A stretch of 64,000 nucleotides of DNA from Acidobacterium sp. (GTDB lineage: Bacteria; Acidobacteriota; Terriglobia; Terriglobales; Acidobacteriaceae). Position numbers and translations under genes: made by a program. The DNA is taken from assembly GCA_003131625.1 (NCBI GenBank), contig PKVY01000081.1, positions 27,232-91,231 on the forward strand, read 5' to 3'. Of the stretch, positions 35,095-43,573 are shown one piece after another (positions within the stretch are counted from its first letter, which is position 1; every line of letters begins with the position of its first letter). The notes below the pieces were generated by a model. It saw only the letters and a list, made by a program, of their open reading frames with translations, did not search any database and was not told the DNA's origin.

Positions 35095-36069
35095 ATGACA
35101 CCCTGGTCTCGCCGCCGGGTGCTGCGCGATCTTTCTGTCGCATCGGCCGCAGCACTCACCGCCTCGCCACTCCGCGCTTTTGCTCCCGCAAAAGCCAGTG
35201 CCGCCACCACGTGCACACCGACCGGATCGGCGGACCTGTACGTGATCGTGAGCGGACCGTGGCTGTTCCACGTGCAACCGGCCGGCATTCGCGCGGTCAC
35301 CATCGACGACAGCAGCCATACTTATCTGGCGGGAGAGTTGCCGCCGGGGAGTCGATACCCGCAAGCTCCAATATCCAACGGGCAGGACATCAGTCTGGCC
35401 ATGACCTGGCAGACAAGCCCGCCGGTCACGCCGATCAGCAGCCTGATCCTGCCCCTGGCAGCCAACGGCACAGGGCTGGTCTACGCTTCGGGAGTAACTC
35501 CGGTCCCGTCGCCTCCTGTGCTCCGCAGTGTTACCCTCCCCACTCCCACGGCGATTACACCGCTGGCGCTGCTGACCAACGCCAATTACTTCACCTTCAC
35601 CGCCAGCGATCTCCGGAATGCTCAGGGCATCATCGCCCAGTGGCCGTTTGCGCTGGCGTTCATCTACAAGGGGTGGAATACTGCCACCTTCACCAGTGCG
35701 CAGTTCTCGTCCCCAATCGTCATCGCCAACGACAACAAGACTCCCACGCACATCCAGTTCCGGATCATGATGGCCGGTGCGACGCCGGCGCAGCATGGGC
35801 ACGACTTCTTCAGTAATCTGATGAAGACTCTGAGTTTCCCTTCCGGTAGTCCGCCGAGTGTCAATCCCCCAACCCAGACGGTGTGCTACAGCCTGGGCGA
35901 TGACCCGAACATTCTCCCCTGCGAAGTGGGATTGCAGGGCACCGGTTGTCTCACTCCGATTCCGCCCACAGCGGCAGGCGCTCAGATCTCGGGAGAATTT
36001 GTGAATGTGAGGAGTGGCCCGCTCGTGAATTGCGCGAATGGCGGCGGCGGAATCACCGGCTGCTGTTGA
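35095..36069 (+). CDS. Tat-exported protein of the sigma/CHAT locus
   Basis: 324 residues. GGAGGAG 6 bases upstream fixes ATG 35095. The N-terminus is a twin-arginine signal (SRRRVLRD, then an Ala-rich hydrophobic stretch and AKASAA). The mature part is rich in Thr, Pro, Asn and beta-type segments, with six or more cysteines in three places, ending GGGGITGCC. No catalytic motif or known domain recognised. It lies 45 bases after the CHAT gene on the same strand, so it is probably co-expressed. It may be the substrate, inhibitor or effector of the CHAT protease. Confidence 0.7.
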   Translation: MTPWSRRRVLRDLSVASAAALTASPLRAFAPAKASAATTCTPTGSADLYVIVSGPWLFHVQPAGIRAVTIDDSSHTYLAGELPPGSRYPQAPISNGQDISLAMTWQTSPPVTPISSLILPLAANGTGLVYASGVTPVPSPPVLRSVTLPTPTAITPLALLTNANYFTFTASDLRNAQGIIAQWPFALAFIYKGWNTATFTSAQFSSPIVIANDNKTPTHIQFRIMMAGATPAQHGHDFFSNLMKTLSFPSGSPPSVNPPTQTVCYSLGDDPNILPCEVGLQGTGCLTPIPPTAAGAQISGEFVNVRSGPLVNCANGGGGITGCC

Positions 36070-36112
36070 TCGTCGGACGCCAAAGAAGCTCCACAACTCG
36101 CGATCTTCGTCT

Positions 36113-36523
36113 TTACGATTTTGCCTCTTCGCGGTTCGATACCGCGGTGACGCGCATGGAGTTTTCCAGGCGGATGGCGTTCTGCACCAGCCCGGCGGGG
36201 AACGATTTCTCGAGGGCGCGCAGTTGGCGGTCGCTGAGGCCGGGCACCGTGACTGTAACCTGAAAATCCCCAAAGTGCAGCGAGCGCGGGGAGGGCTGGG
36301 TTTCAACACGAAGCAGCAGGCCCTCGGACGAGAGCCCGCGCAGACTCAAATATTGCGCCACGTACTGGCCCACGCACCCGCCCAATGACGCGAGCAGCAG
36401 CTCCGCCGGGGACATGCCCTGGTCGGTGGCTCCGTCTTCCGCGGGCTGGTCGAGCAGGACCCGATGATGGCGCGCCTCCGCGGTGAAGCGCGCGCCGCCC
36501 GTGTGACGCAAGGAAATTTCCAA
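36113..36523 (-). CDS. OsmC-family protein
   Basis: 136 residues of the OsmC/Ohr fold: GATDQGMSPAELLLASLGGC with Cys50 at the N-terminus of the central helix, then VGQYVAQYLSLRG and the C-terminal beta/helix part. OsmC and Ohr reduce organic hydroperoxides with two cysteines. Only Cys50 is present here; the second position reads AGLVQNAIRLEN without Cys. So it is either a YhfA-like or atypical member. Convergent with the Tat-exported protein gene. Confidence 0.85.
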   Translation of the reverse strand: MEISLRHTGGARFTAEARHHRVLLDQPAEDGATDQGMSPAELLLASLGGCVGQYVAQYLSLRGLSSEGLLLRVETQPSPRSLHFGDFQVTVTVPGLSDRQLRALEKSFPAGLVQNAIRLENSMRVTAVSNREEAKS

Positions 36524-36728
36524 AGCTTACTCCTGGCTTAACCTGATCTCGATTGCACATTGCTGGCCACTCGCGTGGAAGCGGAAAAAACGGGGAAATC
36601 TCGCAAAACCGCTGCATTTCGAAGGTCCGCGCGTGCGTGCGAGGGCGCTTCAGGGAGCGCGACACTGCGTGAAATGGCGCAGGCAGTGCCATGTGCGGGC
36701 GGGCGCGGGTACACTATCACCCTGTTCG

Positions 36729-39461
36729 ATGAAGCTCCGCCGCTCCAGGAACGAACCCGCTGCACCCGCCCAAAACGCACCGTCAACGCCTCCAACCGAC
36801 GGTGGCGCCGCAGCGTCTGCTGAGCCGCGCGTCGACGTCCTGCGCGCGCTGGTGGACAACCTGGAGGAGGCGGTCGTGGTGCTGGGCCGGGATGGGCGAG
36901 TGCAGTTCGCGAATGCGGCTGCCGAACGGCTCTACGGCATCAAGACGCAGGGCGCGCCGATCTCAGGATGGAGCGAGGCGTACGGTATCTATTTGCCGGA
37001 CCGCCAGACGCTGTGGCCAGCCGATGAGCTACCCGGCGCCGTCGCCTTGCAGGGTCGAACAATCGAGGGGGAGCAATATGTTCGTCCGCCCGGCGCTTCC
37101 GCAGGCTACTGGATCGAGGTCCGTGCCCGGCCGCTCTTCGGTGCCAACGGCGAAGTGGACGGCGCCTTGCTGGCCTGGCGCGATATTTCCGAGGAAAAGC
37201 GAACGGCGGAGAACCAGCGAAGGCTGCTGGCGATCGTCGAGAACACGCCGGATCTGGTCAGCCTGACCGATCCCACGCTGAAGACGAGCTTTATCAATCA
37301 AGCCGGGCGCGAGCTCTTGGGCCTGGCGGATGCCGACGACGTGCGGCGCTATCCCGTGTTCGACACGGAATTCGAAGGTCAACGAGAGATCTTCGATTCT
37401 GAGATTCTTCCGGTCCTTCTCCGCGGCGAGCCGTGGTATGGAGAATTTCGTCTCCGGCATGCGCGCACGGGCGACGTGATCACGGTCGACATGCGCGCTT
37501 TCGGCATCTTCGGCCTGTATGGGCAACTGCTGGGGTTCGCCAGTATCAGCCGCGACATTACGGCGAGGCGGCAGGCGGAGGAGGCGCGGCAACGCCTGGC
37601 GTCGATCGTTGAGTTCTCCTACGACGCGATCGTCAGCGAAACGCTGGAGGGCATCGTGGTCACGTGGAACCGCGGCGCCGAAAGGACGTTCGGTTACACG
37701 GCAGCGGAGATGATCGGAGAGCCGATCACGCGGCTGGCCTGGCCCGGCTACGAAGACGACATGCGCGAGCTGCTGCGCCGCATCGGAAACGAAGACGTGG
37801 TGGAGCGTTACGAGACGCTGCGGCGGCACAAGGACGGGCGATGCCTGGTGGTCTCGCTCACGCTTTCTCCGGTGCGCGATGACAGCGGCAGGCTGATCGG
37901 CATCTCCAAGATCGCGCGCGACATTACGGAGCAAAAGAAGCAACAGGAGCTGGCGCAACGGCAGGCGCAGTTGCTGGATCAGGCTTACGAGCCGATTCTG
38001 GTCCGCGATCCTCAGGATCGCATCGTTTACTGGAACAAGGGTGCGGAGCGGCTGTACGGCTGGAAGGCGGCGGAGGCCCTGGGGCGGGTCAGCCACGAGC
38101 TGCTGCAGACCACCTTTCCCGAGCCGGTGGAGGACATCGCCAAACGCCTCGAGCGCGATGGCCACTGGGAGGGCGAGCTGTTGCATCGCACGCGCGCCGG
38201 CAAACGGGTGACGGTACTCAGCCGGTGGATTCGCGAGCTGGGAGTTGCCGAGTCGCATGTGATGGAGACGAGCGTCGACATGTCGGAGCGGGAGCAGCGG
38301 CTGGTGGCCGAGGAGCAGTCGCGCCTGGAGCGCCGCTTTCGGCAGTTGCTGGAGGCGGCTCCCGACGCGATTGTAGAAGTCGCTGCGGATGGCCAGATTG
38401 TGCTGGTGAACCGCATCGCGGAGGAGATGTTCGGCTACGTACGCGACGAGCTGATGGGCCAGTCGGTGGATCTGCTGGTCCCGGATGCGATCCGCCATCA
38501 GCACTATCGCCACCGCGACAGCTACCTGGAGCATCCGCGCACGCGGCCCATGGGCACGGGCCTGGAACTGCACGCCCGCCGCCGCGACGGGTCGCTTTTC
38601 CCCGTCGAGATCAGCCTCAGCCCCATCCAGACGGAAAACGGTATGCATGTGACGGCGGTGATTCGCGACGTGACCGAACGTAAGCGCGCGGAAAAAGAGG
38701 TGCGACGGCTACAGATGCAATATACCGGTGAACTGGAGGCGCGCAATCGCGACGTTGAGCGCGCCAACCGGCTCAAAAGTGAGTTTCTGGCGAGCATGAG
38801 TCACGAGCTGCGCACGCCGCTGCACACCATCATTGGGTTCGCCGAGCTGTTGCAGGAGGGGCACGAAGGCGCGCTGAATGAGTCACAAAAGCGATTCGTG
38901 AACCATATCCATCGCGACTCCGAACACTTGCTGGAGCTGATCAACGACGTTCTCGATCTAAGCAAGGTTGAAGCCGGCCAGCTCACGCTCAAGCGGGAGA
39001 TCTATCCGTTGACGCGGAGCGTCGGGGAGGCGCTCGATGCCATTCGGCCAGGGGCAGCAGCGAAAGGCATCATGATCGAGGAGCGCGGCGAGCGCAATTC
39101 GCTGATCGACGCGGATCCGCTGCGCGTGAAGGAGATGCTCTATAACCTGCTGAGCAACGCGGTGAAATTCACACCCGAGGGGGGAAAGGTCTGGATCGAT
39201 ACTGCGGAAGAAGCGGGCTTCGTTCGTGTCACGGTAGGCGATACCGGGATCGGCATTCCCGCCGAGGAGCAGGAGAACATCTTCGATAAGTTTTACCAGG
39301 TGGGGAATACGACGCGAGGCGTTCGCGAAGGGACGGGGCTGGGCCTGTCGATCACCAAGGAACTGGTGCAAATGCACGGCGGCTGGATGGAAGTGGAGAG
39401 CGCGCCGGGCCAGGGCAGCCGATTTACTTTCACTCTTCCCACTGTCGCGCTGGGGCAGTAG
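36729..39461 (+). CDS. Five-PAS sensor histidine kinase
   Basis: 910 residues, no membrane helix. Five PAS/PAC units (about 38-155, 160-285, 290-410, 420-545, 555-670), a coiled linker, HisKA with His692 (SMSHELRTPLHTI) and HATPase_c with NLLSNAVKFT, GDTGIGIPAEE and GTGLGLSI. A cytoplasmic sensor of redox, light or ligands through PAS-bound cofactors; none can be named. A single-domain response regulator starts 82 bases downstream and is the likely phosphate acceptor. No good Shine-Dalgarno for ATG 36729; the frame is open farther upstream. Confidence 0.92.
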   Translation: MKLRRSRNEPAAPAQNAPSTPPTDGGAAASAEPRVDVLRALVDNLEEAVVVLGRDGRVQFANAAAERLYGIKTQGAPISGWSEAYGIYLPDRQTLWPADELPGAVALQGRTIEGEQYVRPPGASAGYWIEVRARPLFGANGEVDGALLAWRDISEEKRTAENQRRLLAIVENTPDLVSLTDPTLKTSFINQAGRELLGLADADDVRRYPVFDTEFEGQREIFDSEILPVLLRGEPWYGEFRLRHARTGDVITVDMRAFGIFGLYGQLLGFASISRDITARRQAEEARQRLASIVEFSYDAIVSETLEGIVVTWNRGAERTFGYTAAEMIGEPITRLAWPGYEDDMRELLRRIGNEDVVERYETLRRHKDGRCLVVSLTLSPVRDDSGRLIGISKIARDITEQKKQQELAQRQAQLLDQAYEPILVRDPQDRIVYWNKGAERLYGWKAAEALGRVSHELLQTTFPEPVEDIAKRLERDGHWEGELLHRTRAGKRVTVLSRWIRELGVAESHVMETSVDMSEREQRLVAEEQSRLERRFRQLLEAAPDAIVEVAADGQIVLVNRIAEEMFGYVRDELMGQSVDLLVPDAIRHQHYRHRDSYLEHPRTRPMGTGLELHARRRDGSLFPVEISLSPIQTENGMHVTAVIRDVTERKRAEKEVRRLQMQYTGELEARNRDVERANRLKSEFLASMSHELRTPLHTIIGFAELLQEGHEGALNESQKRFVNHIHRDSEHLLELINDVLDLSKVEAGQLTLKREIYPLTRSVGEALDAIRPGAAAKGIMIEERGERNSLIDADPLRVKEMLYNLLSNAVKFTPEGGKVWIDTAEEAGFVRVTVGDTGIGIPAEEQENIFDKFYQVGNTTRGVREGTGLGLSITKELVQMHGGWMEVESAPGQGSRFTFTLPTVALGQ

Positions 39462-39543
39462 GATGGCTACATCGCTTCCCCAGGGTTATTGCGTCGTCAA
39501 AGAATAAGGCGGGACCTCGTCCCTGCGGGGCTGAGTGCGTACC

Positions 39544-39954
39544 ATGGCGACAACTCCACGGAAATCTCGCATCCTGATCGCGGATGACCGGCCCAGCAGC
39601 CGTGAGTTGCTGCGCCTGGTGCTGGAGCGGGCCGGATACGAAGTGATCGAAGCGGAGGACGGCGAACAGGCCCTGGATCGGGCGCGCACGGGAGCTCCAG
39701 ACCTCATCCTGCTGGATCTGCAGATGCCCGGCCTCGATGGGTATGGCGTGCTGGCTGCGCTGCGCGGTGACACGCGGTTTCAAACTCTGCCCATCCTTGC
39801 GCTCACCGCCAGCGCCATGCGCGGGGATCGCGAGAAGATTCTGGCGGCCGGATTCACAGATTATCTGGCAAAGCCCGCTGGCCCGGAGATTGTGCGGGAG
39901 ACGGTTGCGAGGCTGCTGCGGGAGCCACCAGTGACACGGGAAGAGACGGCGTGA
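39544..39954 (+). CDS. Single-domain response regulator
   Basis: 136 residues, receiver domain only (CheY/DivK-like). Acidic pocket RILIADDRPSSREL, phospho-acceptor Asp58 (LILLDLQMPG), switch Thr (LALTAS) and Lys (YLAKPAG). It carries no output domain, so it signals by protein contact, perhaps to the NtrC-type activator encoded convergently. It follows the five-PAS kinase and is probably its direct partner. Confidence 0.9.
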   Translation: MATTPRKSRILIADDRPSSRELLRLVLERAGYEVIEAEDGEQALDRARTGAPDLILLDLQMPGLDGYGVLAALRGDTRFQTLPILALTASAMRGDREKILAAGFTDYLAKPAGPEIVRETVARLLREPPVTREETA

Positions 39955-39973
39955 GCCAGTCCGGCCCGGATAT

Positions 39974-41332
39974 CTACAGCAGTCCGTACTTTTTCATCTT
40001 GTAGCGGAGCGCGTCGCGGCCAATGCCCAGTGCCCGCGCCGCATGAGACTGGTTTCCCTGCGCCTTTTCGAGCGCGCTGACTACCAGCTGGCGTTCGTGC
40101 TCGGCCAGCGAAGCGTCTTCCCCCATTGTGGACGGCTGGCCGGGCGGCGGCCCGGTACTTCCGTTGGCGGTGGTGTCTAAGGGATCTCCGAGAAGTGAGG
40201 CCGGCAAATCGCCGACGTCGATCTCGTCCGATTCCGCCATCATGCTCGCGTGGCCGATGGCGTTCTCCAGCTCCCGCACGTTGCCCGGCCAGGAGTGGCG
40301 CTCGAGTACGAGACGCGCGCGGGGCGAGACGCCACGAATCGTCTTGCCGTACTGCTGGGAAAACTTCTCGACAAAATGGCGCGTCAGCAGCGGAAGGTCT
40401 TCTCTGCGTTCAGCCAGAGAGGGAACGGGAATCTCGACCATGGCGAGACGGTAGTAGAGGTCCTCGCGAAAGAGCCGGTCGGCAACGGCCTGGCGCAGGT
40501 TTCTGTGCGTCGCCGCGATGACACGCACGTTGACTTTGCGCGACTGGAGCGAGCCGACGCGCTGGATTTCCTGATTCTGCAAAGCGCGCAGCAGCTTGGC
40601 CTGCGTGGCAATCGGCATGTCGCCGATTTCATCGAGAAACAGCGTACCCTCATTGGCTGCTTCGAAGAGCCCGGGCTTGTCGCGATCGGCGCCGGTGAAG
40701 GCGCCGCGTACGTGGCCGAAGAGCTCGCTCTCAAAGAGCGTCTCGACGACTGCGGAGCAGTTGAGGACGACGTATTGCCCCTTGACCCCGCTGCGAGCAT
40801 GCAGAGCGCGGGCGACCAGGTCTTTGCCGGTCCCGGTGGCTCCCTGGATGAGAGCGGAGCGATAATGTGGCGCAATGCGGCGGATGCGGGCGAACATCTG
40901 GGCCATGCGCGGGCTGGCGCCGATGATGCCCTCGAACTCCGCGTCGGAGGCGGACTCCTGGCGGCGGCGCGCGTCTTCGATCAGCCGACCCACTCGCTCG
41001 CGCAGGACGGTCAGACGGATGGGCTTTTCGAGATAATCCGCCGCGCCGTTGCGGATCGCCTGAACGGCCGTTTCGGTCGTGTAGTGCGCGGTCATCAGGA
41101 CCACATCCGTGGCCGGCGCAATTTCCATGATGCGGTTGAGGACATCGAGGCCAGTCATCTCGGGCATGACCAGGTCGGTGAGGACGAGCTGGGGATGATG
41201 CTGGTTGACCAGCGCCAGCGCCTCGCTGGGTCGCGAGGCGGTATGAATCGTGATCCCATCGCGGGCGAGCGCAGTCGAGAGCAGGTCCAGGCTGCCTGGA
41301 TTGTCGTCGAGAATGACGATGGAAATGTCCAT
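39974..41332 (-). CDS. NtrC-type sigma-54 activator with receiver domain
   Basis: 452 residues. Receiver domain (1-120) with Asp53 (LVLTDLVMPEM); AAA+ domain (about 145-370) with Walker A GATGTGKDL, the sigma-54 contact loop GAFTGAD, Walker B GTLFLDEIGDM and an Arg finger region; C-terminal Fis-type HTH (HAARALGIGRDALRYKMKK). It activates sigma-54 promoters after phosphorylation. The internal Met at 41332 is chosen since the sequence before it is translated from the heptanucleotide array. Ends 20 bases from the response regulator, tail to tail. Confidence 0.93.
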   Translation of the reverse strand: MDISIVILDDNPGSLDLLSTALARDGITIHTASRPSEALALVNQHHPQLVLTDLVMPEMTGLDVLNRIMEIAPATDVVLMTAHYTTETAVQAIRNGAADYLEKPIRLTVLRERVGRLIEDARRRQESASDAEFEGIIGASPRMAQMFARIRRIAPHYRSALIQGATGTGKDLVARALHARSGVKGQYVVLNCSAVVETLFESELFGHVRGAFTGADRDKPGLFEAANEGTLFLDEIGDMPIATQAKLLRALQNQEIQRVGSLQSRKVNVRVIAATHRNLRQAVADRLFREDLYYRLAMVEIPVPSLAERREDLPLLTRHFVEKFSQQYGKTIRGVSPRARLVLERHSWPGNVRELENAIGHASMMAESDEIDVGDLPASLLGDPLDTTANGSTGPPPGQPSTMGEDASLAEHERQLVVSALEKAQGNQSHAARALGIGRDALRYKMKKYGLL

Positions 41333-41345
41333 AGAAGACAGAGCG

Positions 41346-41370
41346 CAGGGTACAGGGTACAGGGTACAAG
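41346..41370 (+). repeat. Heptanucleotide GGG array (copy D)
   Basis: GGG at 41348, 41355 and 41362, core CAGGGTA, in the 5' leader of the minus-strand NtrC-type gene. Confidence 0.8.
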
Positions 41371-41456
41371 TACGGAGCGCAGAGCGCACACTCCACTTGA
41401 TCCCTTTGCGGCAGCCGCTCAGGGAAGTCCCCGCGCAGAGCGCTAAACTGATCGGA

Positions 41457-41726
41457 GTGGCCCGAAATCTTTACATCCTGGCGGCGGTGCTGCTTCTGTT
41501 TGCGGCGATCTCATTTGTGATGGCGATGACCTCGGGCCGGATGCAGCCCGCGCTGCCTGCCAACGGAACGCTTTGGAAGACGAGTGCGCTGTTCCTGACC
41601 GTGGGTGGGCTGATTGTGGCGCTGCTGGCCGTGATGACCGCGATGTTTGAACAGGTAGATCGCCGCAACGAGGAGCGGAGAACGAGTCATCGTGGACGAC
41701 GGGGGCCGGGAAGCCGCGAACGATAG
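41457..41726 (+). CDS. Small two-span membrane protein
   Basis: 89 residues from GTG 41457. Two hydrophobic helices (LYILAAVLLLFAAISFVMA and TSALFLTVGGLIVALLAVMT) separated by a short loop; a basic C-terminal tail follows. No motif; function unknown. It lies 47 bases before queD on the same strand. The start is weakly supported, but the two clean helices and the absence of a competing frame favour a real gene. Confidence 0.6.
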   Translation: MARNLYILAAVLLLFAAISFVMAMTSGRMQPALPANGTLWKTSALFLTVGGLIVALLAVMTAMFEQVDRRNEERRTSHRGRRGPGSRER

Positions 41727-41773
41727 AATGGTAGCGGGATTGGTAATTTCGTTTCAGGGAAGCTGCCGCAGCT

Positions 41774-42151
41774 ATGTACGAAGTGACAGTGGAGCGCGGG
41801 TTTTCATCCGGACACTATCTCCGCAACTACAAAGGGAAGTGCGAAAACCCGCATGGGCATAACTATAAAGTGCGGATTACGCTGTGCGGCGACGCGCTGG
41901 ACGCAGCGGGCCTGTTGCTGGACTTTCGCGAACTGAAGCACGTGATGGCCCCGGTGATTGAGCGCATCGACCACCAGATGCTGAACGATCTGGAACCATT
42001 CACGAGGATCAATCCGTCGGCGGAGAACCTGGCGCGCTATTTCTATGACGAGACCAATCGCCAGCTAAGCGAGATGACCAGCGGGCGCGTGCGCGTGAAG
42101 GACTGCACGATCTACGAGACTGACACCACGACTGCGACGTATTACGAGTAG
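41774..42151 (+). CDS. queD: 6-carboxytetrahydropterin synthase QueD
   Basis: 125 residues. It converts dihydroneopterin triphosphate to 6-carboxy-tetrahydropterin, an early step of queuosine/7-deazaguanine synthesis. Zinc ligands His14, His27 and His29 and the catalytic Cys23 are present (SGHYLRNYKGKCENPHGHNY); LDFRELK and the late Glu (IYETDT) complete the active site. queE follows after 3 bases. Confidence 0.95.
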   Translation: MYEVTVERGFSSGHYLRNYKGKCENPHGHNYKVRITLCGDALDAAGLLLDFRELKHVMAPVIERIDHQMLNDLEPFTRINPSAENLARYFYDETNRQLSEMTSGRVRVKDCTIYETDTTTATYYE

Positions 42152-42154
42152 CCC

Positions 42155-42835
42155 TTGTACCTCATCGAGATTTACAAATCCATTCAGGGCGAATCGAGCT
42201 TCGCCGGGCTACCGTGCATTTTTGTGCGCCTGGCCGGGTGTAATCTGCGCTGCTCTTGGTGCGACTCGGAGTATACGTTCACCGGCGGTTACAAATCGAC
42301 CGAAGACCAGGTGACGGCCGAGATAGAAAAGCTGGCGCCGGTAACGCTGATCGAGTTCACGGGCGGGGAACCGATGCTGCAGGAGCGCGAACTGGTTCCG
42401 TTGATGGAGCGGCTGCTGCGCGGCGGATACGAGCTGATGATGGAGACCAGCGGAGAACGGCCGCTGGAGCGGGTGCCGGCCGCAGTGCATAAGATCGTGG
42501 ATGTGAAATGCCCCGGCTCCGGCGAAGCGGGCAGCTTTCAGATGTCGAATCTCGAGTGCCTGACCGATCGCGACGAGGTGAAATTCGTCATTGCAAGCCG
42601 CGGGGACTACGAATTTGCTCGGGATTTTATTCGGGAGCACAAGCTGGAGACGCACGCCGGTCAGTTGCTTCTCTCTCCGGCATTTTCAAAGACGTCATCT
42701 GCCGAGCGCACGACCGAGAATTGCCTGCTCGATCCGCGGGAGCTGGTGGACTGGATGCTGGCTGACTCTCTGCCTGCGCGGCTGAGCCTGCAGATTCACA
42801 AATACGTCTGGGAGCCGCAGAAGAAGGGCGTCTGA
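42155..42835 (+). CDS. queE: 7-carboxy-7-deazaguanine synthase QueE
   Basis: 226 residues, radical SAM enzyme that contracts the ring of 6-carboxytetrahydropterin to 7-carboxy-7-deazaguanine. The [4Fe-4S] motif is Cys29-x3-Cys33-x2-Cys36 (CNLRCSWCD); GGEP (FTGGEPMLQ) binds SAM. Starts at TTG 42155, directly behind queD, so translation is probably coupled. queC and queF are not in this window. Confidence 0.94.
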   Translation: MYLIEIYKSIQGESSFAGLPCIFVRLAGCNLRCSWCDSEYTFTGGYKSTEDQVTAEIEKLAPVTLIEFTGGEPMLQERELVPLMERLLRGGYELMMETSGERPLERVPAAVHKIVDVKCPGSGEAGSFQMSNLECLTDRDEVKFVIASRGDYEFARDFIREHKLETHAGQLLLSPAFSKTSSAERTTENCLLDPRELVDWMLADSLPARLSLQIHKYVWEPQKKGV

Positions 42836-42862
42836 GCCGGGGCAGGGAGCGGTTCGACGGCG

Positions 42863-43519
42863 TTAGCGCTTCGCTTCGAGATACTTATCAAAAGGGATTT
42901 CGAAATAGAAAAGTTCGTTGCCGTCGGAATCGCGCAGCTCGCGCAAAACCAGTTTCCCGCCGTGCAGCGGAGTGTCGCCCAGACCCTGCATATCGTAGAA
43001 CAGGAATCCGGCACGCGTAGTATGCGGCTCTACGGCCAGAGCTGCGTATTCGAAGCGGTCGAAGTCGGCCTCGATCTTGTCGTCGGAGGCGCTGCCCTTG
43101 GTGTGCAGTTTAATGGGGCCGACCGGGATGTCGTGACCGCGGCTGTCTTTGGGCCGCACCCGGCGCTCGACGTCCTCCGGTTCGGCGGCGGGAACCTTAT
43201 CGCCCTCCGCGCTGATGAAGAAGATGCGCGCGTCACGCAGTGAGACAGGATGATCGCCGGTATTGGTGACGATGATGCGGATGGGAAGAAAGCGATACTT
43301 GAGGTAGTCGACCTGAAAGATCTTGCATTTCTCCGCGGTGTCGAAGGGCTCGGCTGCGATCGCGACCTGTTCTTTGGTATGGAAGTCGACGGCGGGGTAA
43401 GCAGTGGCGTCTTTGGCGGGGGGAAGATCGGATTCTCCAAGTGAGACGGAGCCGGCGGCGGCGAGCAGAAGGCAGGATAGCAAGACGCGCATGACGGCAG
43501 GGAACGGGCGTGAGCGCAT
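42863..43519 (-). CDS. Exported protein of unknown function
   Basis: 218 residues with a signal peptide (AVMRVLLSCLLLAAAGSVSL). The mature part looks beta-rich, with IRIIVTNTGDHPVSLRDARI (a pattern of Ig-like/DUF4352-type domains that handle surface loading), then a basic region and LFYDMQGLGDTPLHGGKLVL. No catalytic motif. The start is one of several in-frame Mets between 43534 and 43492. Convergent with queE; divergent with the LPS operon. Confidence 0.65.
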   Translation of the reverse strand: MRSRPFPAVMRVLLSCLLLAAAGSVSLGESDLPPAKDATAYPAVDFHTKEQVAIAAEPFDTAEKCKIFQVDYLKYRFLPIRIIVTNTGDHPVSLRDARIFFISAEGDKVPAAEPEDVERRVRPKDSRGHDIPVGPIKLHTKGSASDDKIEADFDRFEYAALAVEPHTTRAGFLFYDMQGLGDTPLHGGKLVLRELRDSDGNELFYFEIPFDKYLEAKR

Positions 43520-43573
43520 GGTCACCATTATCATCTTGCCTTATGACCCAGGGAAGGCGAGATTGGTAAGCGG

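Noticed and set aside
30907-36069. Sigma/TPR-CHAT locus considered as a type III-E CRISPR accessory module
   Set aside because: No Cas7-11, Csx30, Cas1/2 or repeat array is present, and the CHAT gene has its own membrane anchor and zinc motif.
41727-41773. PreQ1 riboswitch before queDE
   Set aside because: The 47-base gap has no preQ1-type stem with A-rich tail.
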